Below are positions 33,028 through 45,550 of a stretch of DNA of 64,000 bases, piece after piece. Location: contig CAWIOP010000002.1 of the NCBI GenBank assembly GCA_963837755.1, positions 310,001 through 374,000 of the forward strand, written 5' to 3'. The notes below the pieces were generated by a model. It had not been told where the DNA came from. It made no database searches and was given only the letters and a program-made list of their open reading frames with translations. The DNA is from JADGHX01 sp963837755. GTDB taxonomy: Bacteria > Pseudomonadota > Gammaproteobacteria > Steroidobacterales > Steroidobacteraceae. Made by a program: the position numbers and the translations under genes. Positions within the stretch are counted from its first letter, which is position 1. Each line of letters starts with the position of its first letter.

Positions 33028-33710
33028 GTGCGCATTCTCGTCGTTGAAGATGAGCCCGGCATTCGGGAAGGCCTGCGCGAAGAGCTCGTGAGGGCCGGGT
33101 TCAGCGTCGACGTGGCTGCGGACGGTGAGGAAGGCCTGTACGCCGGCCTCGAATATCCCATCGACGTCGCCATCATCGATCTGGGCCTGCCGAAGATGCC
33201 GGGGCTGGAGGTGATCCGGCGCTGCGGGAGCAGGGCAAGAACTTTCCCATCCTGGTGCTGACCGCGCGCGATCGCTGGCAGGACAAGGTCGAGGGCCTGG
33301 AAGCCGGCGCCGACGACTACGTGGCCAAGCCGTTTCATTTCGAAGAAGTGCTGGCACGGCTCCAGGCGCTGATGCGCCGCGCGGGCGGCTGGGCGACGCC
33401 GGAGCTCAGTGCGGCCCGATCGTGCTCGACACGCGCGGGCAGACGGTGAAAGTCGCGGACAGGCGCGTGGATCTCACCACATTCGAATACCGCCTGCTCG
33501 AGCACCTGATGCTGCGCGCCGGCGAGGTGATCTCGAAGACCGAGCTGACCGAGGGCTGTACGAAGAAGGATTTCGAGCGCGACAGCAACGTCATCGAAGT
33601 GCTGATCGGCGCGGCTGCGCCGCAAGCTCGATCCGAAGGATGCGCTGAAGCCGATCGAGACGCTGCGCGGCCGCGGCTATCGCTTCGCGCTCCCGCGCAA
33701 TACCGGCGTA
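33028..33710 (+). CDS. OmpR/PhoP-family response regulator
   Basis: Two-domain DNA-binding regulator. The receiver domain shows VRILVVEDEPGIREGL, the phospho-acceptor Asp in VAIIDLGLPKMPGLEVI, LTARDRWQDKVEGL and the conserved Lys in DDYVAKPFHFEEVLAR. The winged-helix domain has FEYRLLEHLMLRAGEVISK, SNVIEVLIGRLRRKLD after correction, and IETLRGRGYRF. Shifts occur at about 33,230, 33,408, 33,560 and 33,612. GTG 33028 starts right at the domain. No clean stop is visible in frame; the end near 33,710 is taken from the usual length and a TAA one frame away. Confidence 0.85.
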
Positions 33711-33711
33711 A

Positions 33712-35084
33712 CGCCGCGCCGTCGCATTCGCTCAGCCGGCGCCTGCTGCTGTCGTGTCGGTCGCCTCGCTGGTCGCTGTTCTTCGGCGTGACGATCGTCG
33801 TGCTCGACGCGCATCTTCCGCGGCTCTGCCGAGCGCTCGCTGCGCGATCTGCTCGGATGCGCAGATGGTCGCGCTGGTGGCCTCCGCGGAGCCGAAGCCG
33901 GATGGCGGCTTCGAACCGCAGGCGCGGGGGCTGGAGATCGCGCCTTGCGACGCCGGGGTCGGGCTCTACGCACAGATCCAGTCGACGCAGCCTCGGCGAT
34001 ACTCCGTGGCGCTCGCCTTCGCCGCCGGCACTTGCATCGATTTCGGGCCGCCGCTTCGTGCCGGTGGCAACAGCTTCACCTACTCGCGAGCACAGCAGGA
34101 AGAAGTCGCCGTCGCGAGCCGGGGCATCTCGTTCGAAGACGAGTCGCACGCGCAGCAGAATCTCACCTTCAGCGTCGCGACGAGCCTCGCCCCATATCGG
34201 AGCAGCTCTGGAGCTTTCGGCAGCGGCTGTTCGGCTGGTTCTCGTGCTGACGTTCGCGCTGCTCGCCACGCTCGGTGTGCTGCTGCGATGGGTACTGGCG
34301 CCCGTGCGCCGGCTGGAGAAGGAGATCACGGCGGTGGAAGAGGGCACTCGCGAAGCACTGGGCGGTGGCTATCCGCGCGAGCTGAGCGGGGTCGCGACGA
34401 ATCTCAACACGCTGCTGGTCGGCGAGCGCAACGCGCATAGCCGCTATCGCGACACGCTGGGCAACCTGGCCCACAGCCTGAAGACGCCGCTGGCCGTGAT
34501 GCGCTCGGCGCTGCCGGCGGTCGCGGCAGATCCTGCGCGCGTGCTCAGCGGCCAGATCGACCGCATGGCGGAGATCGTCGAGCATCAGCTCAAGCGCGCG
34601 GCCACGGGCGGCGCGTTGCTGGGGCAGGCGCCGCTTGGAGTCGCGCCGCTGATTGCGGAGCTGCGCGCCGCGCTGCTCAAGGTGCACGCGCGCAAGGATC
34701 TTTCGCATCGTGATCAAGGTCGAGCCCGATGCGGCATTTCGTCGGCGATCGCGGCGACCTGATGGAGCTGCTGGGCAACCTGATCGACAACGCCTGCAAG
34801 TGGTGCGCGGGGCAGGTGCGCGTGAGCGTATCCATGGACCGCCACCGCCGCAAGCCAGGCAGCGCCTGCGCATCGTGGTGGAGGACGATGGTCCGGGCAT
34901 CTCCGCCGCGGATCGCGCACGCGTGCTGGAGCGCGGCGTGCGCGCGGACGAGCAAGTGCCGGGCCACGGCCTCGGCCTCGCGATGGTGCGCGACACTGTC
35001 GGTGCTCTACGGCGGCCGGCTGGCCATCGAGCAGTCGCGATCTGGGCGGCGCGCGTGTCTCACTGCGCGCTGCCCGGCCGCTGA
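33712..35084 (+). CDS. PhoQ-like sensor histidine kinase (frameshifted)
   Basis: Membrane sensor partner of the preceding regulator. It starts SLSRRLLLS and has a first membrane helix (VASLVALFFGVTIVVLDA), a periplasmic domain of about 110 residues badly affected by shifts, and a second helix (LVLTFALLATLGVLLRWVL) running into a HAMP segment APVRRLEKEI. The phospho-acceptor motif is NLAHSLKTPLAVM and the ATPase part shows LGNLIDNACKWC, VEDDGPGIS and GHGLGLAMVRDTV. The start is uncertain. The DHp motif HSLKTPL is that of PhoQ-like kinases. The signal could be Mg2+, pH or envelope stress, but this cannot be told from sequence. Confidence 0.82.
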
Positions 35085-35104
35085 AACTGGTAGGATCGGG
35101 CCCC

Positions 35105-36486
<1,382 letters not shown>

Positions 36487-36597
36487 CCCCCTCGACGGCG
36501 TGAGCCGAATTTGGTCGCCTTGTCGTGCGCGCGCCCGACGTTGGGTTGCGCCGTAGTGTCTTGCGTCGGTATCCTGCCGCGCCTACCGAGGTTAACT
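36487..36597 (+). promoter_or_regulatory. Upstream region of aceB
   Basis: 111 bp between the DAHP synthase stop and the aceB start. It holds GAGG 11 nt before the TTG start codon. I see no confident -35/-10 pair and no copy of the palindrome found upstream of aceA. Confidence 0.3.
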
Positions 36598-38215
36598 TTG
36601 AATACATCGACGAGCTCGCGGCCTGCGCCGCTCTCGATCGGCGCGCCAGTTTCTGGCGAATATCAGCCGATCCTGTCCCCTGAGGCACTTGAATTCGTTG
36701 CCGCGCTCAATGAGCGCTTCGGCCCGCGTGTCGCGGCGCTGCTGAAGGCGCGTGAAGAGCGGCAGAAACGCCTGGATGCCGGGGAGCTGCCGGACTTCCT
36801 GCCGCAGACGAAGTCCATTCGCGAATCGCAATGGACGGTGGCCCCCATTCCACCGGACCTGCGCGATCGCCGCGTGGAGATCACCGGCCCCACCGACCGC
36901 AAGATGATCATCAACGCGCTCAATTCCGGCGCGAAAGTGTTCATGGCGGACTGCGAAGACTCGCTCTCGCCCACCTGGGAGAACGTGGTTGCCGGCCAGG
37001 TGAACCTGCGCGACGCCGTTCGCCGCACCATCGAGCTCGTGAGCGAGCAGGGCAAGGTCTACCGGCTCAACAGCCAGACGGCCGTGCTCATCGTGCGCCC
37101 GCGCGGCTGGCACCTCTACGAGAAGCACATCACGCAGCCAGGCTCGGCCGGTCCGGGCGGGCAGGTCTGCGGCGCGTTCGTGGACTTCGGCCTTTATTCC
37201 TTCCACAACGCGAAGGAAGCGCTCGCGCGCGGCACCGGCCCGTATTTCTACCTGCCGAAGCTCGAGAGCCACCTCGAAGCGCGGCTGTGGGCCGACGTGT
37301 TCGCGTTCTCCGAAGAGCGCCTCGGCGTGCCCCACGGCAGCATCAAGGTGACGGTGCTCATCGAGACCATCCTCGCCGCGTTCGAGATGGACGAGATCCT
37401 GTTCGAGCTGAAGGACTACATCGTCGGCCTCAACTGCGGCCGCTGGGACTACATCTTCAGCTTCATCAAGAAATTCGCCGAAGCGCCCGGACTTCCTGCT
37501 GCCGGACCGCGCGGTCGTGACGATGACGACGCATTTCCTGCGCTCGTACTCGCTCCTGTGCATCCAGACGTGCCACCGGCGCGGCGCGTTCGCCATGGGC
37601 GGCATGGCGCCGCAGATTCCGATCAAGAACGACCCGCAGGCGAACGAGATCGCCCTGGGCAAGGTGCGCGCCGACAAGGAGCGCGAAGCCTCGGACGGTC
37701 ACGACGGCACCTGGGTGGCGCACCCGGGCCTCGTGCCGATCGCGCGCGAGATCTTCGACAGGCTCATGCAGTCGCCGAACCAGGTTCACAAGCTCCGCAA
37801 GGATGTGAGCGTCACGGCGAGTGACCTGCTCGCGATCCCCGAAGGCAAGATCACGCTCGAAGGCTTGCGCCTGAACGTGAGCGTGAGCCTGCAGTACATG
37901 GCCGCCTGGCTCGCCGGCAACGGCTGCGTGCCCATCAACAACCTGATGGAAGACGCCGCCACCGCCGAAATCTCGCGCGCCCAGATCTGGCAGTGGATCC
38001 GCCACCCCGGTGGCGTGCTCGATGACGGCCGCAAGGTCACCGCCGAGCTGTTCCGCTCGCTGCTCGAAGAGGAGCGCGTGCGCCTGAACGGCCCGGGCAA
38101 CCCGTATTCTGGAACGGCGTACTACGACGACGCCGCGAAAGTGCTCGACGAGATCACTACGGCGCCGCAGTTCGTCACGTTCCTCACGCTCGCGGCCTAC
38201 CGCAAACTGGATTGA
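36598..38215 (+). CDS. aceB: Malate synthase A
   Basis: Condenses glyoxylate with acetyl-CoA to malate, the second enzyme of the glyoxylate shunt. About 539 residues, the usual length of MSA. Conserved parts are EITGPTDRKMIINALNSGA, MADCEDSLSPTWEN, RPRGWHLYEKH (catalytic Arg), VTVLIETILAAFEMDEIL, GLNCGRWDYIFSFIKKF, the signature YSLLCIQTCHRRGAFAMGGM, and the C-terminal catalytic Asp in NNLMEDAATAEISRAQIWQW. One inserted G near 37,490 breaks the frame. TTG 36598 is preferred because it has a Shine-Dalgarno; homologues start near this point. icd follows 47 nt later. Confidence 0.95.
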
Positions 38216-38262
38216 GCGTACGGCCGCGCGCCGGCGTACGTACCGTAAGGTCTCATCGGCAC

Positions 38263-39594
<1,332 letters not shown>

Positions 39595-39713
39595 GCGACG
39601 CGCTCAGGGACGGCGCGCAGTGAAGAAGAAAGGCGTGCGCGCGGCCCCAAGCGCAACGGCGCGCGCTGCCGCGGCGTCAACCGCACTCACTACTGCACGC
39701 GCACGCGCGCGCG

Positions 39714-40395
39714 ATGACAGTGGCGACGGCTCGAAGCGCCCGGGCATCTCGAGTTCAAGGCCGACGCCACCTACGACCCCGGCTGCACGCGTTGCCCGCG
39801 CCTGGCCTCGTTCCTCGCCGAGGCGCATGCGAGATACCCGAGCTACTGGTGCAGGCCCGTGCCGTCGTTCGGAGCATCGGCGCCGCGCATCGTGCTCGTG
39901 GGCCTCGCGCCCGGCCTGCATGGCGCCAATCGTACGGGGCGACCGTTCACGGGCGACTACGCGGGCATCCTGCTTTACGAGACCTTGCATGCGTTGGGAC
40001 TGGCGAGCCAGCCGCAGTCCGTCGCTTACGACGACGAGCTGAAGCTCATCGACACCCGCATCATCAATGCGGTGAAGTGCGTGCCGCCGGAGAATAAACC
40101 CACGCCGGACGAGATTCGCCGCTGCAACGACTTCCTGAAGGCGGAGCTGGCGCGCCTGAAGTCCGCGCGGGTCTATGTGGCGCTCGGGCGCGTCGGGCAC
40201 GATGCCATCCTCACGGCTCTAGGCCGCAAACGCAGCCTGTTCCCGTTCGGCCACGGCGCGGAGCACGTGCTCGACGAGACGCACCATCTCATCGACTCGT
40301 ATCATTGCAGCCGTTACAACACGCAGACCCGCCGGCTCACGGCGGCGACGTTCAAAGCCGTTCTGGCGAGGGCCTGCGAGCTGGCGGAGCTGTGA
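39714..40395 (+). CDS. Uracil-DNA glycosylase, family 5 (UDGb type, 4Fe-4S)
   Basis: Excises uracil and other deaminated bases. The N-terminus has the cluster Cys pair CTRCPRL. Motif A is VGLAPGLHGANRTGRPFTGD, in which family 5 has Ala/Gly in place of the catalytic Asp/Asn. The middle AVKCVPPENKPTPDEIRRCN carries two more Cys, and motif B is SYHCSRYNTQTRRLT. The protein is ~226 residues. One shift near 39,745 joins ATG 39714 to the main frame, so the start is tentative. The stop overlaps the uvrC GTG start (40392), making a two-gene DNA-repair unit. Confidence 0.85.
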
Positions 40396-42210
40396 GCGAG
40401 CTCGATTCGAAGAACTTCGTCGCCGCGTTGCCCCGGCGACCGGGCGTGTATCGCATGTACGGCAGCGAAGGCGAGCTGCTGTACGTGGGCAAGGCGCGCA
40501 GCCTGAAAGACCGCGTGGGCAGCTATTTCAGCCCCGGCAAGATCGAGCCGAAGGTGCACGCGCTCGTCCAGCAGATCGCGAACATCGAGGTGACGGTCAC
40601 CAACTCCGACACCGAGGCGCTGCTGCTCGAATACAACCTCATCAAGGCGCACCGGCCGCGCTTCAATATCGTGCTGCGGGACGACAAGAGCTTCCCGTAC
40701 ATCCAGCTGAAGGACGATCACGACTTCCCGCGCCTCGCGTTCTACCGCGGCTCGCGTAGCGAGCCGGGGCGCTACTTCGGCCCTTTCCCCAGCGCCGGCG
40801 CGGTGAAGGAAACGCTTCAGCAGCTGCAGAAGCTGTTCAAGATCCGAAACTGCCGCGACACGTTCTTCGCCAACCGCAGCCGCCCGTGCCTGCAGCACCA
40901 GATCGGGCGGTGCTCGGCGCCATGCGTCGGCCTCATCACGAAAGAGCTCTACGCGCAGGACCTGCACGCGGCCGTCAAGGTGCTGGAGGGCCGCAGCAGC
41001 GAAGTGAACACCGAGCTGCAGGCGCGCATGGAAGAGGCTGCCTCGAAGCTCGAGTTCGAGCGCGCGGCCCAGATACGCGACCAGCTCGGCGCGTTGAAGC
41101 GCATCCAGGCCCAGCAGATCGTCACGGCCGAAGGCGAACGCGACGTCGATGTGTTCGCGATCGTGGGTGAGCCGGGGGAATACTGCATCAACGTGATGCT
41201 CGTGCGCGGTGGGCGCAACCTCGGCACCACCAGCTATTTTCCGCGCGCGGCGCTTGCTGAGCCTGCGGAAGCGCTCGTGTCGTTCGTCATGCAGTACTAC
41301 GCCACGCAAGAGCCGCCACCCGAAGTGCTCGTGGGCCAGAAGCTCGAAGACGCTGAGTCGCTTGCGCAGGTGCTGGCAGAGCGCGCGAAGCATGCGGTGG
41401 AAGTGCGCTCACCGTCGCGCGGCATCGCTGCGCGTTGGGTGGAGCTGACCGCGGAGAATGCCACTCAGGCGCTGCGCATGCGGGTGGCGCAGAAGCAGGG
41501 CGTGGAAGAGATGCTCACCGCGCTGGCTGCCGAGCTCGATCTGCCGGAGCTGCCCACGCGAATCGAATGCTTCGACATCAGCCATACGGGCGGCGAAGGC
41601 ACCGTCGCTTCGTGCGTCGTGTTCGGCCCCGAAGGGCCGATGAAGAAGGAATACCGGCGCTTCAACATCACGGGTATCACGCCCGGCGACGACTACGGCG
41701 CGCTCAAGCAGGCGCTCGAACGCCGCTACACGCGCATCAAGGCAGGCGAGATCCCGCCGCCGGACCTGCTGCTCATCGACGGTGGCCTGGGCCAGATCGC
41801 CCAGGTGCACGAGGCGCTGGAGCCACTGGGATTCGGCGACGTGATGCTGGTGGGTGTTGCAAAGGGGCCGGACCGGCGCGCCCGGCCAGGAACGGCTGTT
41901 CATCTATGGCGCGCAGGCACCGCACATCCTGGAGTCACATTCTCCCGCGTCACGGCTGGTACAGCGCATTCGGGACGAAGCGCACCGGTTCGCCATCACT
42001 GGCCACCGCCGCAAACGGGCCCGCCGCTACAACGAGTCGGTGCTGGAGGCGGTGCCCGGTCTCGGGCCGGCCAAGCGCCGGGAGCTGCTGAAACACTTCG
42101 GTGGCCTGCAGGAAGTGATGCGTGCCGGCGTGGCGGACATCGAGAAGGTCGCAGGCATTGGCACAGCGCTCGCGCGAAACATTTATGATCACCTGCACCC
42201 CGGCGCCTGA
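40392..42210 (+). CDS. uvrC: Excinuclease ABC subunit C
   Basis: Dual-incision nuclease of nucleotide excision repair, ~605 residues. The GIY-YIG domain begins PGVYRMYGSEGELLYVGKAR. The Cys-rich middle is RPCLQHQIGRCSAPCVG, the UVR helix is KLEFERAAQIRDQ, and the RNase H-like 3' nuclease core has IECFDISHTGGEGTVAS and LLLIDGGLGQI. The C-terminal (HhH)2 domain shows VPGLGPAKRRELLKHFGG and VAGIGTALARNIYDHLHP. One shift at about 41,875 breaks it. GTG 40392 overlaps the UDG stop. pgsA follows 19 nt later, the conserved uvrC-pgsA pair. Confidence 0.96.
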
Positions 42211-42229
42211 CTTCGCGACACCCCTGTAG

Positions 42230-42832
42230 ATGCTCTGGACCGTACCGAACATTCTGACGTGGATCCGCATCGCCGCGATCCCGCTCATCGTGCTGTTGTT
42301 CTACGCGCCGTATCACTGGGCCGACCCGGCCGCGGGCCTGCTGTTCGCGGCCGCCGGCATCACGGACTCGCTCGACGGCTACCTCGCCCGGCGTCTCAAC
42401 CAGACCTCTCGCCTCGGGGCATTCCTCGACCCGGTCGCGGACAAGCTCATCGTGGCCGTGGCGCTGGTGCTGCTGCTCAGCAAGGACATTCCGCCGGACG
42501 CTTCGTCGATGTGGGGCGTGTCCGCCGATCGGGCGCGCATGCTGCTCGCGCTCACGGCCATCGTGATCATCGGCCGCGAGATCGCCATCTCCGCCCTGCG
42601 TGAGTGGATGGCGGAGCTCGGCCAGCGCGGCAAGGTCGCGGTGTCGGCCATCGGCAAGTACAAGACCATCCTGCAGATCATCGGCCTGTCGATGATGCTG
42701 TTTCGCTGGGACCTTTTCGGCCTGCCGCTGTATTCCATCGGCGCGCTGCTCACCGTGCTGGCCGCCGCTCTCACGCTCGTTTCGATGGTGAGCTACCTGC
42801 GCGCCGCCTGGCCTGAGCTGAAACGCCACTAG
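42230..42832 (+). CDS. pgsA: CDP-diacylglycerol-glycerol-3-phosphate 3-phosphatidyltransferase
   Basis: Makes phosphatidylglycerophosphate, the committed step to PG and cardiolipin. It is 200 residues with about four to six membrane helices. The CDP-alcohol phosphotransferase signature is complete: ITDSLDGYLARRLNQTSRLGAFLDPVADK as DG(x)2AR(x)8G(x)3D(x)3D. The N-terminus WTVPNILTWIRIAAIPLIVL is standard. It is clean in sequence and translated from ATG 42230. It follows uvrC, as in many Gammaproteobacteria, and is followed by two tRNA genes with their own promoter. Confidence 0.96.
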   Translation: MLWTVPNILTWIRIAAIPLIVLLFYAPYHWADPAAGLLFAAAGITDSLDGYLARRLNQTSRLGAFLDPVADKLIVAVALVLLLSKDIPPDASSMWGVSADRARMLLALTAIVIIGREIAISALREWMAELGQRGKVAVSAIGKYKTILQIIGLSMMLFRWDLFGLPLYSIGALLTVLAAALTLVSMVSYLRAAWPELKRH

Positions 42833-42946
42833 CGTTGGGTGCCGAGCCTGCAGGAATGTGACCGGCCACGAGCCGGCGCGGGCCGGGATTGACTTGAACG
42901 CGCTGTTTATGCTCGATTTTCCGTGCGATCCCAGTGATGTTTCACC

Positions 42947-42974
42947 TTGACTTCGGGGGGATCGCACTTACAAT
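42947..42974 (+). promoter_or_regulatory. σ70 promoter of the tRNA genes
   Basis: TTGACT (42947-42952), a 16-bp spacer and TACAAT (42969-42974) precede tRNA-Gly by 16 nt. A GC-rich stretch after the -10 (CCGCGCGCC) resembles a stringent discriminator. Confidence 0.75.
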
Positions 42975-42990
42975 TCCGCGCGCCATCTTC

Positions 42991-43066
<76 letters not shown>

Positions 43067-43076
43067 GTTAAGCAGC

Positions 43077-43109
43077 AAAGCCCCGGGCGCCTGGCGTTCG
43101 GGGCTTTCT
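43077..43109 (+). terminator. Terminator-like hairpin between tRNA-Gly and tRNA-Cys
   Basis: AAAGCCCCG (43077-43085) pairs exactly with CGGGGCTTT (43099-43107), followed by CTTTCT-type pyrimidines. It may end part of the transcripts or serve as a processing signal between the two tRNAs. Confidence 0.65.
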
Positions 43110-43120
43110 GGTCTTCGGAG

Positions 43121-43194
43121 GGCTAGGTGGCAGAGTGGTCATGCAGCGGCCTGCAAAGCCGTCTACGCCGGTTCGATTCCGACCCTGGCCTCCA
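43121..43194 (+). tRNA. tRNA-Cys (anticodon GCA), host gene of the integration site
   Basis: 74 nt with encoded CCA. Acceptor GGCTAGG pairs with CCTGGCC (one G-T). The anticodon arm CGGC-CTGCAAA-GCCG places GCA at 43153-43155. The T-arm has one A-C mismatch. The last 18 nt (43177-43194) are also the start of the direct repeat that bounds the mobile element, so integration leaves this gene intact. Confidence 0.93.
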
Positions 43195-43200
43195 TCAGAG
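43177..43200 (+). other. attL: 24-bp core in the 3' end of tRNA-Cys
   Basis: Identical to 54407-54430. It covers the T-arm 3' strand, acceptor strand and CCA of tRNA-Cys plus six bases. The flanks differ on both sides of the match, so the repeat is sharply delimited. Confidence 0.92.
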
Positions 43201-43290
43201 CATCCGATAGCGTCCGCTACCGCGATGCCGAAGCCCCGAAACCCTGCAATTCCCGGCGAATACCGCCGCAGTCATCCGCTACCGTCCGTT
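43201..43290. repeat. Two near-identical 18-mers, candidate integrase arm sites
   Basis: 43201-43218 and 43273-43290 share CATCCGnTAnCGTCCGnT with three differences. They lie between attL and the integrase gene, where arm-type binding sites for integrase or AlpA would be expected. A related TAACGTCCGTTG occurs at 45253-45264, before the AlpA-like gene. Confidence 0.45.
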
Positions 43291-43300
43291 GACAGCGTAG

Positions 43301-43341
43301 CCGTTTCGTGGATACAAGCAAGGGGTATCCGAACGAAACGG
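43301..43341 (+). promoter_or_regulatory. Long hairpin directly before the integrase start
   Basis: CCGTTTCGT-GGATAC (43301-43315) pairs with GTATCC-(GA)-ACGAAACGG (43325-43341): 15 base pairs with a 2-nt bulge and a 9-nt loop. It ends 7 nt before the int ATG and would hide the ribosome-binding region in RNA, or bind protein as DNA. Confidence 0.6.
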
Positions 43342-43348
43342 GGTAGCC

Positions 43349-44551
43349 ATGCTGTCGGACGTCACGATTAAGGCCGCAAAACCGCGCGAGAAGCCCTACA
43401 AAGTGTGGGACGAGCGGGGGCTGTACATGCTCGTCACCCCGACCGGCAGCCGCTTGTGGCGATTCCGGTATCGCCTGGCGGGCCGCGAGAAGCTGATCTC
43501 GTTCGGCGACTATCGCGACGTGCCGCTCAAGCGCGCCCGCGAGCGACGCGACGAGGCGCGGCAACTGGTGGCCGATGGCATCGACCCGAGCGCCGAGCGC
43601 CAGGCCGAGCGCGCCGCGGCCGCCGACACGTTCAAGGCCGTGGCCGAGGAATGGCTCGCCATGCAAGCAAAGACACTCGCGGAAGAGACCGTCTCCATTC
43701 ACCGCGGGCGCCTGTACTCGACCCTGTTCCCCGCGTTCGGCAATCGCCGGGTGAACGACATCAAGGCACCCGACCTGCTCGCCGTGCTCCGGCGGGTGGA
43801 GTCGCAGGGCACGCACGAAACCGCACACCGATTGCGAGCGCTCTACGGGCGCGTCGCTCGTTTCGCCATCGCCACGGGCAGGGCGGAGCGGGACATCAGC
43901 GCAGACCTCAAGGGCGCCCTGACACCCGTGCAGACGGAGCACTTCGCCGCCGTCACCGAGCCGCGCGCCATCGGCAACCTGCTACGTGCGATCGATGGGT
44001 ACGTCGGCCAGCCGTCCACCGAATACGCGCTCAAGCTCGCCCCGTATGTGTTCGTCCGCCCGGGCGAGCTGCGCGGCGCCGCCTGGGCAGAAATGGATCT
44101 CGACGCCGCCGAGTGGCGTATCCCGGCCGAGCGCATGAAGATGGGGTTGCCGCACATCGTGCCGCTCGCGCGCCAGGTGGTGGCCCTGCTGCGCAAGCTC
44201 GAGGCGCTCACCGGGAACGGGCCGCTGCTATTTCCCGGGCTCGTGACACCCTCGCGCCCGATCTCCGACAACACGCTGAACGCCGCGCTCCGGCGCCTGG
44301 GGATCGCGCAGGACGAGCACACCACGCACGGCTTCAGGTCGATGGCGAGCACGCGCCTCAATGAGCTGGGCTTTCACCCTGACGTGATCGAGCTCCAGTT
44401 GGCGCACGTCGAACAGAACGCGGTTCGTGCCGCATACAACCGCGCCCAGCGTCTCGAGGAACGGCGGGCCATGATGCAGTCGTGGGCCGACTACCTGGAC
44501 GGGCTCAAGGCCGGCGGGAACGTGGTGGCGATCAAGAGTAAGCGCGCATGA
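43349..44551 (+). CDS. int: P4-type tyrosine recombinase/integrase
   Basis: Site-specific integrase, 400 residues. The N-terminal DUF4102-type arm domain is LSDVTIKAAKPREKPYKVWD, with GLYMLVTPTGSRLWRFRYR and ISFGDYRDVPLKRARERR. The SAM-like core-binding domain lies at about 90-190, then the catalytic domain with Arg in RPGELRGA, the β-hairpin Lys region RMKMGLPHIVP, HGFRSMAST (His and second Arg), LAHVEQN and the nucleophile Tyr in VRAAYNRA. It sits next to attL and reads inward, the normal arrangement for tRNA-targeting P4-like integrases. The end overlaps the next gene by 4 nt. Confidence 0.95.
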   Translation: MLSDVTIKAAKPREKPYKVWDERGLYMLVTPTGSRLWRFRYRLAGREKLISFGDYRDVPLKRARERRDEARQLVADGIDPSAERQAERAAAADTFKAVAEEWLAMQAKTLAEETVSIHRGRLYSTLFPAFGNRRVNDIKAPDLLAVLRRVESQGTHETAHRLRALYGRVARFAIATGRAERDISADLKGALTPVQTEHFAAVTEPRAIGNLLRAIDGYVGQPSTEYALKLAPYVFVRPGELRGAAWAEMDLDAAEWRIPAERMKMGLPHIVPLARQVVALLRKLEALTGNGPLLFPGLVTPSRPISDNTLNAALRRLGIAQDEHTTHGFRSMASTRLNELGFHPDVIELQLAHVEQNAVRAAYNRAQRLEERRAMMQSWADYLDGLKAGGNVVAIKSKRA

Positions 44552-45207
44552 AGGCCAAACGCCCGCGAACGAAAACGCGAAATAAACAGCGCGAGGAACC
44601 AGTCGATGTTTGGGACTGGTGCCGGATCGTCGGCCATCTTCTGGAGGGCAAGCCGACAGAGCTATCTGGGGCCGTGATTCGCAGCGCCGCTCTGCATGAC
44701 GCAATGGACGGCGACCAGGAGCCGCTCGACGATTCGATCGCTCGCATCGCGATCATATGCGTGACGCTCGAACTTCTGAGCATGGCCGTGGAAGGTGGCG
44801 AAGCGATTGACGCAAAGAAGATTGGCGAGGCGATCGCCGACACGGCGGAACAGAAGACAGCATCGATTGAGCATCTTTGCGCAGCTGCCGCGCTGTTGCA
44901 CAAGTCGTTCTCTACACGAATAAACTGCATCATCGACGAGATCCGGGGCGCGCCTTGGCCGCAACGTCGAGTGGAGTTGCTCTCCGTTGTACTTGATCCG
45001 AAAAACCGCCGGTTCAATGGCAAAGCAGCGGCGGATCAGTGCGGCGCGTTCATCGGCTGGTCTGTGCGCGAACTCGATCACCTGGTGAAGCCGACCGCGA
45101 AAAACAGGAACGCGGCGATCGCCAGGCTTCTGAAGATTGCGGGCATTCTGACGACGCGCAAGAACGTACGTTCCATCATCGCGGCGGATCGCCAGCGGGC
45201 GAAATAG
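44548..45207 (+). CDS. Unknown element protein following the integrase
   Basis: 219 residues, mostly helical, with a basic N-terminus (KAKRPRTKTRNKQRE). A hydrophobic helix containing IARIAIICVTLELLSMAVEG lies at about residues 64-85, and the basic C-terminal part (KPTAKNRNAAIARLLKIAGI) looks like a DNA- or RNA-contacting helix. I recognise no family. Its codon use is less GC-biased than the host's. It overlaps int by ATGA and so may be coexpressed with it. A large hairpin spans its stop codon. It could be an immunity or regulatory factor, but that is only position-based. Confidence 0.6.
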   Translation: MKAKRPRTKTRNKQREEPVDVWDWCRIVGHLLEGKPTELSGAVIRSAALHDAMDGDQEPLDDSIARIAIICVTLELLSMAVEGGEAIDAKKIGEAIADTAEQKTASIEHLCAAAALLHKSFSTRINCIIDEIRGAPWPQRRVELLSVVLDPKNRRFNGKAAADQCGAFIGWSVRELDHLVKPTAKNRNAAIARLLKIAGILTTRKNVRSIIAADRQRAK

Positions 45208-45239
45208 AGAGTGCGGAATTTCCGCCCGCTTCTATTTCG
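45200..45239. promoter_or_regulatory. Nested hairpin before the AlpA-like gene
   Basis: CGAAATAGA (45200-45208) pairs with TCTATTTCG (45231-45239), and inside is GCGGAA-T-TTCCGC (45213-45225). It overlaps the upstream stop codon and lies about 55 nt before the AlpA-like start. It may combine a terminator with an operator. Confidence 0.55.
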
Positions 45240-45293
45240 GGGGTTTGGCCCTGTAACGTCCGTTGCACGTCGTTATGAATCGAAGGTGCAGCG

Positions 45294-45518
45294 ATGGATA
45301 CCAAGCCGGTCCGGCTGATTCGCATCAACGAAGTAGAAGCCCGCACAGGCCTGAAGAAAACGCAGATTCACGCGCTCGAGAAGCGCGGACTGTTCCCGCG
45401 GCGCGTAAAGATCAGCGAACGCGCGAGCGGTCACGTCGAGTCAGAAGTCGAGGCCTACATCGCCGGCCGCATTGCAGCCAGCCGCGAAAATCCTCCGCAC
45501 GCGCGCTCCGCCGCCTAA
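45294..45518 (+). CDS. AlpA-like regulator/excisionase
   Basis: 74 residues. The MerR-like winged HTH typical of AlpA/Cox/Xis is clear: VRLIRINEVEARTGLKKTQI followed by HALEKRGLFPRRVKISERAS and a wing ending VESEVEAYIAGRIA. In P4-like elements AlpA activates integrase and helps excision; in Gram-negative PICIs it is the central activator of the island. The start is ATG 45294, with AGGTGC as a weak Shine-Dalgarno. The TAACGTCCGTTG upstream may be its binding site. The replication initiator follows 32 nt downstream. Confidence 0.9.
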   Translation: MDTKPVRLIRINEVEARTGLKKTQIHALEKRGLFPRRVKISERASGHVESEVEAYIAGRIAASRENPPHARSAA

Positions 45519-45550
45519 CGCGTGCGGGCAACGAAGCTGCTCTCGGGCCA

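Noticed and set aside
43081..43107. Third tRNA or small RNA between tRNA-Gly and tRNA-Cys
   Set aside because: Only a simple 9-bp hairpin, best read as a terminator or processing signal.
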